Positions 1-5,743 of a DNA stretch of 28,178 bases are shown here, in pieces. Origin of the DNA: JAISFI01 sp031553775 (lineage in GTDB: Bacteria; Bacteroidota; Bacteroidia; Bacteroidales; Azobacteroidaceae); assembly GCA_031553775.1 (NCBI GenBank), contig JAVBLA010000070.1:1-28178 (forward strand), given 5' to 3'. Each line of letters opens with the position of its first letter. Position 1 is the first letter of the stretch. Under the pieces are notes generated by a model. That model was not told where the DNA came from. It saw nothing but the letters and a program-made list of their open reading frames with translations, and did no database searches. The position numbers were made by a program, and so were the translations under genes.

Positions 1-110
1 AATCGAACTCGCACCTCCGGTGCTCAAACAGCGCTTCGTTTTTAACGCCTCCACTACGTATTTTTCTTCACGCCACTGGCCCGAGGCCGGGGGCGGAACC
101 GCATCGGCAA
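1..110 (-). repeat. Truncated copy of the ~172-bp structured repeat
   Basis: Read on the minus strand, this stretch has the same order of elements as the two complete copies at 276-448 and 21430-21601. It shows TGCCGAT (complete copies have TGCCAAT), a GCGG-TT-CCGC hairpin at 93-102, a second GC-rich hairpin (GGG/CCC around 80-91), and then CTGTTTGAG followed by GAGTTCG near position 1. The window edge cuts it inside the third hairpin, so the last part is missing. Between CTGTTTGAG and GAGTTCG lies a small perfect hairpin, GCACC-GGA-GGTGC. Divergence is high, so assignment to the family rests on motif order more than identity. The TTCGATT near the edge resembles a tRNA T-loop, but no cloverleaf can be drawn. 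Confidence 0.5.
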
Positions 111-163
111 CTCGTTTAATCAGTAAACATTTTGTAGAAGGGTTATTCTGTTTGACAATAACC

Positions 164-238
164 ATCATTGCGAGCGAGAACGAAGTAATCTACTGATAAT
201 CATGAAATTGCTTCAGGATTTGCCTTCACAATGACGAT
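164..238. repeat. Imperfect palindromic repeat (CATTGCGAG / GAAGCAAT type)
   Basis: The left arm begins ATCATTGCGAGCGAG and contains GAAGTAAT. The right arm, read as its reverse complement, begins TCGTCATTGTGAAG and contains GAAGCAAT. The two arms form a long imperfect inverted repeat of about 75 bp. CATTGCGAG...GAAGCAAT palindromes recur between genes in many bacterial genomes. No open reading frame of note crosses it. It lies between two copies of the structured repeat, so 1-450 is a cluster of repeated DNA. Confidence 0.55.
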
Positions 239-275
239 CAATTGATGGGAGATTGTAATGATGAAATTCGGAAAA

Positions 276-448
276 CCCTGCCAATTACAGCCGGGCAAAG
301 CCCGGTCAATCCCCCGTTGGGGGGCAGGGGGGACAATACCTTGTTGTCAAAACGCTGTTTGAAGTGAAAGAGCGTAGCGATTGAGCAAGTTCGTTTTGAC
401 AAAGCGCCTTTTTTTGGTACCTTTTTTTGGCGCAGCAAAAAAAGATAC
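276..448 (+). repeat. ~172-bp structured intergenic repeat, complete copy 1
   Basis: It starts with CCCTGCCAAT (276-285) and has four hairpins. P1 is CCGGGC-AAA-GCCCGG (291-305). P2 is CCCCC-GTT-GGGGG (311-323). P3 is TTGTCAAAACG pairing with CGTTTTGACAA (344-354/392-402) around a 37-nt loop that begins CTGTTTGA. P4 is GTACCTTTTTTTG pairing with CAAAAAAAGATAC (417-429/436-448), with one mismatch and the loop GCGCAG. Copy 2, on the opposite strand at 21430-21601, has the same hairpins at nearly the same offsets and is 172 bp against 173 bp here. The P3 and P4 stems differ in sequence yet remain paired. A reading frame through the element would encode an LRQKK-PKKGAL-KRT peptide, which I regard as spurious. 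Confidence 0.8.
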
Positions 449-621
449 AGAAAGTATTTTTATTCAAAATGTTTTTACACAAAAAAACATTCAAACCCTT
501 CCCGTTTTGAAATAAAAACCAATACAAAAAAAATAAACCTTTTTAAGATTCAAATGTTTCAAGATGAAAAGGAAACAAAAGATATAAAAAATTAAAATTC
601 GGCAGGAAGAATGGCACACTA
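449..621. other. AT-rich intergenic DNA upstream of clpC
   Basis: This stretch lies between the structured repeat and the clpC promoter. It is AT-rich and has no credible gene. The only structure seen is a small hairpin of ATGTTTTT and AAAAACAT around 468-490. Together with the repeats at 1-448 this accounts for the 679 bases before clpC. Confidence 0.5.
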
Positions 622-653
622 TTTGACCAATGCTATTTTAATAAGTATATTTG
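622..653 (+). promoter_or_regulatory. clpC promoter, Bacteroidota type
   Basis: TTTG (622-625) lies 20 nt before TATATTTG (646-653). This fits the TTTG / TAnnTTTG pattern of the Bacteroidota primary sigma factor. Transcription would begin near 659, leaving a leader of about 20 nt before the clpC ATG. I see no CIRCE-like operator in it. Confidence 0.7.
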
Positions 654-679
654 CAAACAACTAAACTTGACATATCATC

Positions 680-3223
680 ATGAAAAAGAATGAAAAAAAT
701 TTTTCAAATAACGTGAAGGAAGTCATAAATTATAGCCGGGAAGAAGCCGGCAGACTACATAATAACTACGTGGGAGTCGAACATTTACTGTTAGGTATCC
801 TGCGGAACGACAACTGCATGGCCGTAGAACTTCTCCGGATTGCAGGTGCCGATCCTGCCGATATCAAGCGGGAAATTGAACAGGCCATCCGTTCCAATGA
901 TACAGCCTATTATTCCGATACGAATATCACCATCGATAAAAACGTAGAAAAAGTACTAAGACTCAGCATGTTAGAATCTATGAACCTGAATAATGATCAA
1001 ACAGATACAGAACATTTATTGTTAGGTATCCTGAAAGAAACCGAAAATATCGCTACAAAAACATTGTTGCAACATGGTATCGATTACCAGAGTATCTATC
1101 AGATGCTGAACGAAGACAGCATCCGGGAAGATGAAACTTCTTCTCCTCAATTCGGACCGGGATTTACCGACGATGAAGAGGATGAAGATGATTTTGCAAA
1201 GAAAAAAGAATCATCCAAGGGAAACCCGGGACAGCAACGTTCTACCAGCGATACACCCGTACTGGACAACTTCGGAACAGATATGACACGTGCCGCCGAA
1301 GAAAACCGTCTGGATCCGATCGTGGGAAGGGAAAAAGAAATCGAACGGCTGGCACAGATCCTGAGCCGCCGGAAGAAAAACAACCCGGTATTGATCGGGG
1401 AACCGGGTGTGGGAAAATCTGCCATAGTAGAGGGATTAGCCCTGCGTATCGTCCAAAAGAAAGTATCCCGCGTACTATTCGATAAACGGATTATCAACCT
1501 GGATATGGCTTCGGTTGTGGCCGGAACCAAATACCGGGGACAATTTGAAGAGCGTATCAAAGCGATAATGAACGAATTATCCAAGAACCCGAACGTCATC
1601 CTGTTTATCGATGAAATTCATACGATTGTAGGTGCCGGCGGTGCTGCAGGTTCCATGGATGCCGCCAATATGTTGAAGCCGGCTCTTTCGCGGGGAGAAA
1701 TTCAATGTATCGGAGCTACGACTCTCGACGAGTACCGGAAAAACATTGAAAAAGACGGTGCCCTGGAAAGAAGATTCCAGAAAGTGATTGTAGATCCTAC
1801 AACGGCAGAAGAGACACTGCAGATACTGGAAAACATCAAACCCAAATATGAAGATCATCACAATGTGACATATACGGAAGATGCTTTGAAAGCGTGTGTC
1901 AATTTGACAGAACGATACATCAGCGACCGCAATTTTCCGGACAAAGCTATCGATGCGTTGGACGAAGCGGGTTCCCGTGTACATATCACCAATATCGTTG
2001 TTCCGAAAAATATAGAAGAGCTGGAAGAAGCTATCGAAGAAACCCGGAAACATAAACTGGAAGCCGTTAAATCGCAAAATTTCGAATTGGCGGCCAGCTA
2101 CCGGGACAAAGAAAGGAAAGAATTGCTGCAACTCGATACTGCTAAAGCAAAATGGGAAGAAGACCTGCAGCAAAACAGGCAAATGGTCGACGAAGAAAAA
2201 GTAGCGGAAGTAATCGCCATGATGTCAGGAGTTCCTGTACAACGGATTGCTAAAGCGGAAAACCAGAAACTACTGGAAATGAAAGACCTGTTAAAGGGGC
2301 GTATCATCGGACAGGACGAAGCGGTAGACAAAGTAGTAAAAGCTATCCAGCGGAACCGTGTCGGATTGAAAGATCCGAATAAACCGATCGGCACTTTCAT
2401 GTTCCTTGGCCCTACAGGCGTCGGTAAGACACACCTGGCTAAAGTACTGGCTGAATACCTGTTCGACTCGGCAGATACCCTGATCCGGATCGATATGAGT
2501 GAATATATGGAAAAATTCACGGTATCCCGCCTGATCGGAGCTCCTCCGGGATATGTCGGATATGAAGAAGGAGGACAACTCACAGAGAAAGTCCGCCGTA
2601 AACCCTATTCCGTAGTTTTGCTGGACGAAATAGAAAAAGCACATCCGGATGTATTCAACCTGTTGTTGCAAGTGTTAGACGAAGGCCGCCTGACGGACAG
2701 CCTGGGAAGAAGGATAGACTTTAAGAACACCCTGTTGATTATGACTTCCAATGTCGGAACCCGTCAGTTGAAAGATTTCGGAAAAGGAGTAGGGTTCTCC
2801 ACGCCGACTACGACTGATGACGACAGGGAATTTTCACGGGGAGTGATCCAGAAAGCCTTGCATCGTGCCTTTGCGCCCGAATTCCTGAACCGGGTAGACG
2901 ATATCGTGATGTTTGATCAACTGGAAAAAGAATCCATATACAAAATCATCGACCTGGAACTGAAAGGTTTCTACAAACGGGTGGATAATCTCGGCTATAA
3001 ACTGATAATCACAGATGAAGCCAAGGAATTCATTGCTTCCAAGGGATACGACGTACAATACGGTGCACGTCCACTGAAAAGAGCTATCCAGAAATACCTG
3101 GAAGATGAACTGGCTGAACTGATTATACAGGCTACCGTAAGTGAAGGAGATACAATCCTGGTCGATTTCGACAAAGAAAACCAGAAGGTTATTTCCAAAA
3201 TTGAAAAGGTAGTGCAGGCATAA
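680..3223 (+). CDS. clpC: ATP-dependent Clp protease ATP-binding subunit ClpC
   Basis: This is an AAA+ unfoldase that feeds proteins to the ClpP peptidase in cytoplasmic quality control. The 847 residues show the full ClpC layout. Two N-domain repeats carry EHLLLGIL near residues 34 and 111. An acidic linker (about 164-171) precedes the first ATPase domain, with Walker A GEPGVGKS (240-247), Walker B ILFIDE (307-312) and the ERRF arginine finger near 363. A UVR-like coiled segment (about 449-485) marks ClpC rather than ClpB. The second ATPase has GPTGVGKT (577-584), VVLLDE (645-650) and the pore loop GYVG near 624. A C-terminal YGARPLKRAI segment completes the D2 domain. It has its own promoter 27 nt upstream and a terminator just downstream, so it appears to be monocistronic. 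No partner clpP or mcsB lies nearby. Confidence 0.95.
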   Translation: MKKNEKNFSNNVKEVINYSREEAGRLHNNYVGVEHLLLGILRNDNCMAVELLRIAGADPADIKREIEQAIRSNDTAYYSDTNITIDKNVEKVLRLSMLESMNLNNDQTDTEHLLLGILKETENIATKTLLQHGIDYQSIYQMLNEDSIREDETSSPQFGPGFTDDEEDEDDFAKKKESSKGNPGQQRSTSDTPVLDNFGTDMTRAAEENRLDPIVGREKEIERLAQILSRRKKNNPVLIGEPGVGKSAIVEGLALRIVQKKVSRVLFDKRIINLDMASVVAGTKYRGQFEERIKAIMNELSKNPNVILFIDEIHTIVGAGGAAGSMDAANMLKPALSRGEIQCIGATTLDEYRKNIEKDGALERRFQKVIVDPTTAEETLQILENIKPKYEDHHNVTYTEDALKACVNLTERYISDRNFPDKAIDALDEAGSRVHITNIVVPKNIEELEEAIEETRKHKLEAVKSQNFELAASYRDKERKELLQLDTAKAKWEEDLQQNRQMVDEEKVAEVIAMMSGVPVQRIAKAENQKLLEMKDLLKGRIIGQDEAVDKVVKAIQRNRVGLKDPNKPIGTFMFLGPTGVGKTHLAKVLAEYLFDSADTLIRIDMSEYMEKFTVSRLIGAPPGYVGYEEGGQLTEKVRRKPYSVVLLDEIEKAHPDVFNLLLQVLDEGRLTDSLGRRIDFKNTLLIMTSNVGTRQLKDFGKGVGFSTPTTTDDDREFSRGVIQKALHRAFAPEFLNRVDDIVMFDQLEKESIYKIIDLELKGFYKRVDNLGYKLIITDEAKEFIASKGYDVQYGARPLKRAIQKYLEDELAELIIQATVSEGDTILVDFDKENQKVISKIEKVVQA

Positions 3224-3256
3224 ATTTTTCCGGGAAATTTTCAAAAAAAATCATAT

Positions 3257-3301
3257 AAAACCCCGTCATTGCGTTGCTATTGCTTCGGATGACGGGGTTT
3301 T
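3257..3301. terminator. Bidirectional hairpin terminator between clpC and the methyltransferase gene
   Basis: AAAACCCCGTCAT (3257-3269) pairs perfectly with ATGACGGGGTTTT (3289-3301) over 13 bp around a 19-nt loop. A-runs and T-runs flank both sides, so it can end transcription of clpC on the plus strand and of the leftward operon on the minus strand. The loop side reads CATTGCG...GCTTCGG, which recalls the palindromic repeat at 164-238. Confidence 0.85.
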
Positions 3302-3349
3302 ATTATATATACAGGATTTTACAATTGAGAACAAACACAAGGATTACCC

Positions 3350-4531
3350 TTACTCGACATATAATACCAGGCCCTTCAGGTATTCGCTTTCAGGATGGTA
3401 AATATTGACCGGATGATCGGCCGGTTGGGTTAGTTGGTGAAGAATCCTTACTTTCCGTCCCGATTGAGCGGCAGCACTGAACACCGCCAGACGGAAATCC
3501 TGGCGGCTGACTACCTGAGAACAGGAAAAAGTAAATAAAATTCCTCCCGATTTGATTTTTTCAAAAGCTACGGCATTGAGCTTCCTGTATCCCTGCAAAG
3601 CATTACGCAATACATTCCGGTGTTTGGCAAATGCAGGTGGATCCAATATGATCAGATCATAAGAAGCATCCATATTTTCCATATATTTGAATGCATCTTC
3701 CGCAAATGCCTGGTGACGGGTATCTCCCGGAAAATTCAACTCTACATTCTTACAGGTTACATCGATGGCTTTCGACGAACTGTCTACCGAATGGACAACT
3801 TCCGCCCCACCCCGCATCGCATAAAAGGAAAATCCGCCTGTATAACAAAACATATTCAATACACGGCGGCCTTTGGCATAGCTTTCCAACAGCATCCGGT
3901 TTTCACGCTGATCTACAAAAAAACCGGTCTTCTGCCCTTTTTCCCAATCCACATAAAATTTCAGCCCTTTTTCCATGGAAACATGGCTGACGTCTTTTCC
4001 ACCGTACAGGTAATCATTTTCAGCTCCTAAATTGGCCTTAAAAGGTAAAGTAGTTTCCGATTTATAGTAAATATTCCGGATTTTATCCCCGAAAATATCT
4101 TTCAAAACTTCCGTTACATTCATCCTGGAGAGGTGCATACCCACAGAATGCGCCTGTATCACGGCTGTTTGTCCGTACATATCGATGATCAAACCGGGTA
4201 ACCCGTCGCCCTCTCCGTGTACCAGACGATAAGTATCATTGGCGGGATTATTTGCAAGACCGAGAGCTACGCGAAGATTCCAGGCCGACAGGATCCGTTC
4301 TTTCCAGAAAGACAGATCGATGGGAATCGCTTCAAAAGCAAGAATCCTGATAGCAATACTGCCGATCTGGTAATGTCCTACTGCCAGAAAACGGTTATCG
4401 GAACTGTACACTTCCACAACTTCTCCTTCTTCCGGAACACCTTCTTTTCTTTTGATGGCACCGGAAAAAATCCAGGGATGGAAACGAAGGATGGATTCTT
4501 CTTTTTTAGGAAGCAGGTAGATTTTCTTCAT
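3350..4531 (-). CDS. RlmI-type class I SAM-dependent rRNA (cytosine-C5) methyltransferase
   Basis: This 393-residue protein matches the YccW/RlmI family, which methylates a cytosine of 23S rRNA at C5. An N-terminal PUA-like domain (about 1-75) would bind RNA. The Rossmann core contains the SAM motif LNMFCYTGGFSFYAM (225-239), followed by an acidic ribose-binding position in VHSVD. DPPAFAK (297-303) is the target-base motif. Cys337 in FSCSQ is the expected catalytic cysteine. It is the last gene of a leftward operon, 28 bp after the exonuclease gene. A TTTTCAA heptamer array ends 2 nt before its ATG. The family is secure; the exact rRNA position is inferred from RlmI. Confidence 0.88.
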   Translation of the reverse strand: MKKIYLLPKKEESILRFHPWIFSGAIKRKEGVPEEGEVVEVYSSDNRFLAVGHYQIGSIAIRILAFEAIPIDLSFWKERILSAWNLRVALGLANNPANDTYRLVHGEGDGLPGLIIDMYGQTAVIQAHSVGMHLSRMNVTEVLKDIFGDKIRNIYYKSETTLPFKANLGAENDYLYGGKDVSHVSMEKGLKFYVDWEKGQKTGFFVDQRENRMLLESYAKGRRVLNMFCYTGGFSFYAMRGGAEVVHSVDSSSKAIDVTCKNVELNFPGDTRHQAFAEDAFKYMENMDASYDLIILDPPAFAKHRNVLRNALQGYRKLNAVAFEKIKSGGILFTFSCSQVVSRQDFRLAVFSAAAQSGRKVRILHQLTQPADHPVNIYHPESEYLKGLVLYVE

Positions 4532-4532
4532 G

Positions 4533-4552
4533 GAAAATTGAAAATTGAAAAT
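4533..4552 (-). repeat. TTTTCAA heptamer array before the rlmI-like start codon
   Basis: On the minus strand this is about 2.7 copies of TTTTCAA. It ends 2 nt before the ATG at 4531. Similar arrays in the same orientation precede the HD-domain gene (14803-14840) and the transglutaminase gene (24348-24380). Confidence 0.7.
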
Positions 4553-4559
4553 GTTACTA

Positions 4560-5138
4560 TCAATTCATTTGTTGGATGGCCTGGTAGATTTTCAGACAGG
4601 CCCAGGCATCGAGGGCTGCATATTTTTTCTGCGCATCGGTCAGGATATCAGCCTCCCAGTTAGTCAGTCGTTGACCTTTGGAAATTTTTTTACCAAAAAG
4701 CAATGCATACATTTTTTGTAAACTGATGTCCGCAATCCCATAGGCAGGAACAATTTGCTGTAAATCGATAAAGCCTTTAGGTTCTATTTTCGTACGACGG
4801 TTCATGGACAAAAAATCGTCCCGTAACGACAAGCCGATCTTTTTAATATCGGGATTCGATAAAAAACGAATCAGGCAGGGCGGAAAATCCGTCAGGTTCA
4901 AACGGATCAGGAAACAAGTATCATCAGTAGATAATTGCATCAATGCTACTCCTCTTACGGTTCCTTTCTTATAGGCGGGACGGGTTTCCGTATCAAATCC
5001 CACCATCGGAAGATCTTCCAGATACTGCACCGCTTTTTCCACTTCTTTCTCCGTTTGTGCAACAATAATGCGTCCGGAAAATTCTTCTACTGGAAAAGAG
5101 GCGATTTCTTCTTTCGTTATACTTTTTGTTTCTTCCAC
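4560..5138 (-). CDS. DEDDy-type 3'-5' exonuclease domain protein
   Basis: This is an RNase D-like exonuclease that should trim nucleic acid 3' ends using two metal ions. The DEDD residues appear as GFDTET (Exo I), the Exo II aspartate in IGLSLRDDF, and YAALD (Exo III), whose YxxxD spacing defines the DEDDy class. I chose the GTG at 5138, which gives 192 residues starting MEETKSITKEEIA. It lies 8 bp after the DUF5063 stop and matches where I recall Bacteroides homologues beginning. An in-frame ATG at 5225 exists but would overlap the upstream gene by 79 bp. No HRDC or other RNA-binding domain is present, so this is a single-domain protein. Whether the substrate is RNA or DNA is not decided by the sequence. 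Confidence 0.82.
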   Translation of the reverse strand: MEETKSITKEEIASFPVEEFSGRIIVAQTEKEVEKAVQYLEDLPMVGFDTETRPAYKKGTVRGVALMQLSTDDTCFLIRLNLTDFPPCLIRFLSNPDIKKIGLSLRDDFLSMNRRTKIEPKGFIDLQQIVPAYGIADISLQKMYALLFGKKISKGQRLTNWEADILTDAQKKYAALDAWACLKIYQAIQQMN

Positions 5139-5146
5139 AAATATCT

Positions 5147-5647
5147 TTAATTTCTCAAATGATGAACTGCCCGCAAAACATTTACCAGATTTTGCCCCCA
5201 GTAATCCTTGAAATTCCGGAGACAAGCAACCAATGCATCATTCATAGTTTCCATAATTCCTAACTGAAATACCGCTATAAAATTGCCCAGATCCTGATAA
5301 ATATCGGCTAAGTTTTCAGAAACAGTTACCGCAACCGGCGTATCGCTGTACGGCATATCCGGATGGAACGTTTCCAGAAACAAGTCCTTTTCACCCAACA
5401 GATCAGCAATACCAGCAGTCACCCAGGCATATTTTTCTTCGGTAACTCCGATCTCCAGGTCTGAATCGTAATATTCTTCCGGCTCCTCCATCAGCAAAGT
5501 TTTAATATACAACAATGGAAGAATTTTCGATGTCTTATCGATAAAATCCGCCTCTTCCTGCTCCCGGACATGTTCCATTAACAGGCAATATTCCATGGCT
5601 GCTTTCGCAAACTCCAACGTACGATCGGAAAAGAGAATATTCGTCAT
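5147..5647 (-). CDS. DUF5063 domain-containing protein
   Basis: This 166-residue soluble, largely helical acidic protein resembles the DUF5063 family of Bacteroidota. Its function is unknown to me. It has no signal peptide, membrane segment or catalytic motif that I can name. Features typical of the family are the N-terminal FAKAAMEYC helix, the IDKTSKILPLLYIKTLL stretch, and the ADIYQDLGNFI region near the C-terminus. It is the first gene of the leftward operon, with a well-formed promoter 27 nt upstream, and is followed closely by the exonuclease and then the rRNA methyltransferase genes. That setting hints at an RNA-related role, but this is inference from context only. Confidence 0.8.
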   Translation of the reverse strand: MTNILFSDRTLEFAKAAMEYCLLMEHVREQEEADFIDKTSKILPLLYIKTLLMEEPEEYYDSDLEIGVTEEKYAWVTAGIADLLGEKDLFLETFHPDMPYSDTPVAVTVSENLADIYQDLGNFIAVFQLGIMETMNDALVACLRNFKDYWGQNLVNVLRAVHHLRN

Positions 5648-5673
5648 TTGTTACCAAATATCTTATTGACCTG

Positions 5674-5705
5674 CAAAAGTAGCATTTTTTAGGATGAATG
5701 GCAAA
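5674..5705 (-). promoter_or_regulatory. Promoter of the DUF5063-exonuclease-methyltransferase operon
   Basis: On the minus strand TTTG (5705-5702) is followed after exactly 20 nt by TACTTTTG (5681-5674), a full match to the Bacteroidota promoter pattern. The start codon is 27 nt beyond the -7 element. It lies back to back with the ftsK promoter. Confidence 0.75.
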
Positions 5706-5712
5706 AAAAATG

Positions 5713-5720
5713 TATCTTTG
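5713..5720 (+). promoter_or_regulatory. ftsK promoter -7 element
   Basis: TATCTTTG fits TAnnTTTG and lies 23 nt before the ftsK ATG. A weak TTTA/TTTT element about 21 nt upstream (near 5688) could be the -33 box. Only 7 bp separate this element from the -33 box of the divergent operon, so the two promoters probably compete or are co-regulated. Confidence 0.6.
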
Positions 5721-5743
5721 CACGTTAAATATTATTTCGGCAT

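Noticed and set aside
1..60. Possible tRNA 3' half on the minus strand because of a T-loop-like TTCGATT
   Set aside because: No anticodon arm, D-arm or acceptor pairing can be drawn, and the sequence aligns better with the structured repeat.
238..527. Minus-strand reading frames encoding an LRQKK-PKKGAL-KRT peptide
   Set aside because: They lie inside repeat copy 1. A frame in copy 2 gives a similar peptide because the DNA is repeated and folded. No start signal or protein-like composition supports them.
1577..2182. Long frame antisense to clpC
   Set aside because: It shadows a strongly coding gene and its product is cysteine- and phenylalanine-rich without a recognisable domain.
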